6,556 nt of DNA, from positions 1 through 6,556 of the forward strand of contig USDH01000091.1 of NCBI GenBank assembly GCA_900553415.1, read 5' to 3'. Source of the DNA: an uncultured Collinsella sp. (GTDB lineage: Bacteria; Actinomycetota; Coriobacteriia; Coriobacteriales; Coriobacteriaceae). How positions within the stretch are numbered: position 1 is the stretch's first letter; each line of letters opens with the position of its first letter. A program made the translations under genes and the position numbers. Shown here one piece after another: positions 5,918 through 6,556 of this stretch. A model generated the notes under the pieces. That model was given only the letters and a program-made list of their open reading frames with translations, ran no database searches and was not told the DNA's origin.

Positions 5918-6553
5918 TCAGTCCTGGGGCTTGCGCTCCGGATACTTGGCGGTATAGCCCTCGATGTGGAGTGTCGAGGCGATGATTTCCTTGACCGTCT
6001 CGTCGGGCACATCGGGGTGCGTGCGGATATACATCAACAACCCCATGATGAGGGTGTAGAACGTCTCGTAGACATGGTCGATGCGTAGCTCATGATGGGC
6101 GACAAAATCCACCACGGTGGTGTCGCAGATATACTGCGCCACGCGCTGGACCACGTTGTGCAGAAAGCCGCCGTGGAGCGCGCCGCTGCTCGAGGTAAGC
6201 GTGCTCGGCAACTCGTGGCCGCTCACGACCAGGCGCTTAAAGAGCGGAGCGACGGTGTCGAGTGCGCCTTCGATGTCACCAACCGTGCGGCTGGCGTTCC
6301 ACTGCTCGAGCTCGGCGATAAAGCCGTCGATTGCCTCGTCCATAACGGCGGTGACGGCGGCATCCATATCGGCAAAGTAGTGGTAGAACAGCGAACGCGT
6401 GCAGCCAGCCCGCTTGGTCACGGCCGATACCGAAAGATGGGACACACCAAGCTCGGCGCTCACGGCGCGCACAGCGGCGAGGATCTCGCGACGGCGCTCG
6501 TCGCCCGTCAGGCGTTTTGCCGCGCTATCGGATGCGGGGACGGCATCGACCAC
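5918..6553 (-). CDS. TetR/AcrR family transcriptional regulator (5' end at window edge)
   Basis: The protein is about 211 residues, the normal size for a TetR-family repressor. Residues 17-65 form the DNA-binding domain: an ERRREILAAVRAV helix, then SVSAVTKRAGCTRSLFYHYFADMDA (41-65), the helix-turn-helix with its characteristic FYHYF signature. Residues 66-200 are the helical ligand-binding and dimerisation domain typical of the family, which is too variable to predict an effector. The frame stays open to the edge of the window; the GTG at 6553 is a possible start, but its ribosome binding site would lie outside and a start further upstream is possible. The gene ends in TGA 63 bp ahead of the polytopic membrane protein gene, on the same strand, with palindromes between. 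This suggests local control of that gene, and possibly a shared transcript. Ligand and regulon are unknown. Confidence 0.92.
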   Translation of the reverse strand: MVDAVPASDSAAKRLTGDERRREILAAVRAVSAELGVSHLSVSAVTKRAGCTRSLFYHYFADMDAAVTAVMDEAIDGFIAELEQWNASRTVGDIEGALDTVAPLFKRLVVSGHELPSTLTSSSGALHGGFLHNVVQRVAQYICDTTVVDFVAHHELRIDHVYETFYTLIMGLLMYIRTHPDVPDETVKEIIASTLHIEGYTAKYPERKPQD

Positions 6554-6556
6554 AGA

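Noticed and set aside
4718..6088. Long + strand open frame (456 codons) opposite the membrane protein and regulator genes
   Set aside because: It is antisense to two well-supported genes, its product is a Gly/Asp/His-rich composition typical of a mirrored high-GC frame, it crosses a terminator, and it has no ribosome binding site.

Overview
The window looks like chromosomal DNA from a high-GC actinobacterium, most likely a gut Coriobacteriia member of the Collinsella/Eggerthella type. This rests on strong G/C third-position codon use, an actinobacterial-style ClpB, and a Trp-rich multi-pass membrane protein of a kind I associate with that class. The genus is an inference and was not searched.

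Layout. Bases 1-1176 hold the C-terminal half of the disaggregase ClpB, which runs in from the left and ends at a strong intrinsic terminator. A 64-residue, probably disordered Pro/Ala/Lys-rich and acidic protein follows at 1311-1505. Bases 1506-1714 carry no gene but are dense in structure: a terminator-like hairpin, a C/G-rich hairpin, an imperfect ~32-bp tandem repeat with promoter-like hexamers, and a perfect 25-bp inverted repeat that ends next to the ribosome binding site of the next gene. That gene (1715-3067) is an AAA ATPase of the AAA_14/DUF4143 type. It looks less GC-rich than its neighbours and is probably an accessory gene.

The right half is on the minus strand. A single-pass membrane protein (3112-4608) has a long acidic cytoplasmic tail and an extracytoplasmic region, and it converges on the ATPase gene with a 44-bp gap. 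Its upstream region has an A/T-rich promoter-like site and a terminator-like hairpin inside the presumed leader. Further right are a 335-residue polytopic membrane protein of unknown function (4847-5854), closed by a clear intrinsic terminator, and a TetR-family regulator (5918 to the right edge). The regulator lies 63 bp upstream of the membrane protein on the same strand, and that gap holds two perfect palindromic elements.

How the parts relate. ClpB is housekeeping protein quality control. The TetR gene and the polytopic protein form a likely regulator-target pair. The ATPase with its repeat-rich upstream region is the most unusual part of the window. No complete defence system, mobile element, CRISPR array or RNA gene was recognised.
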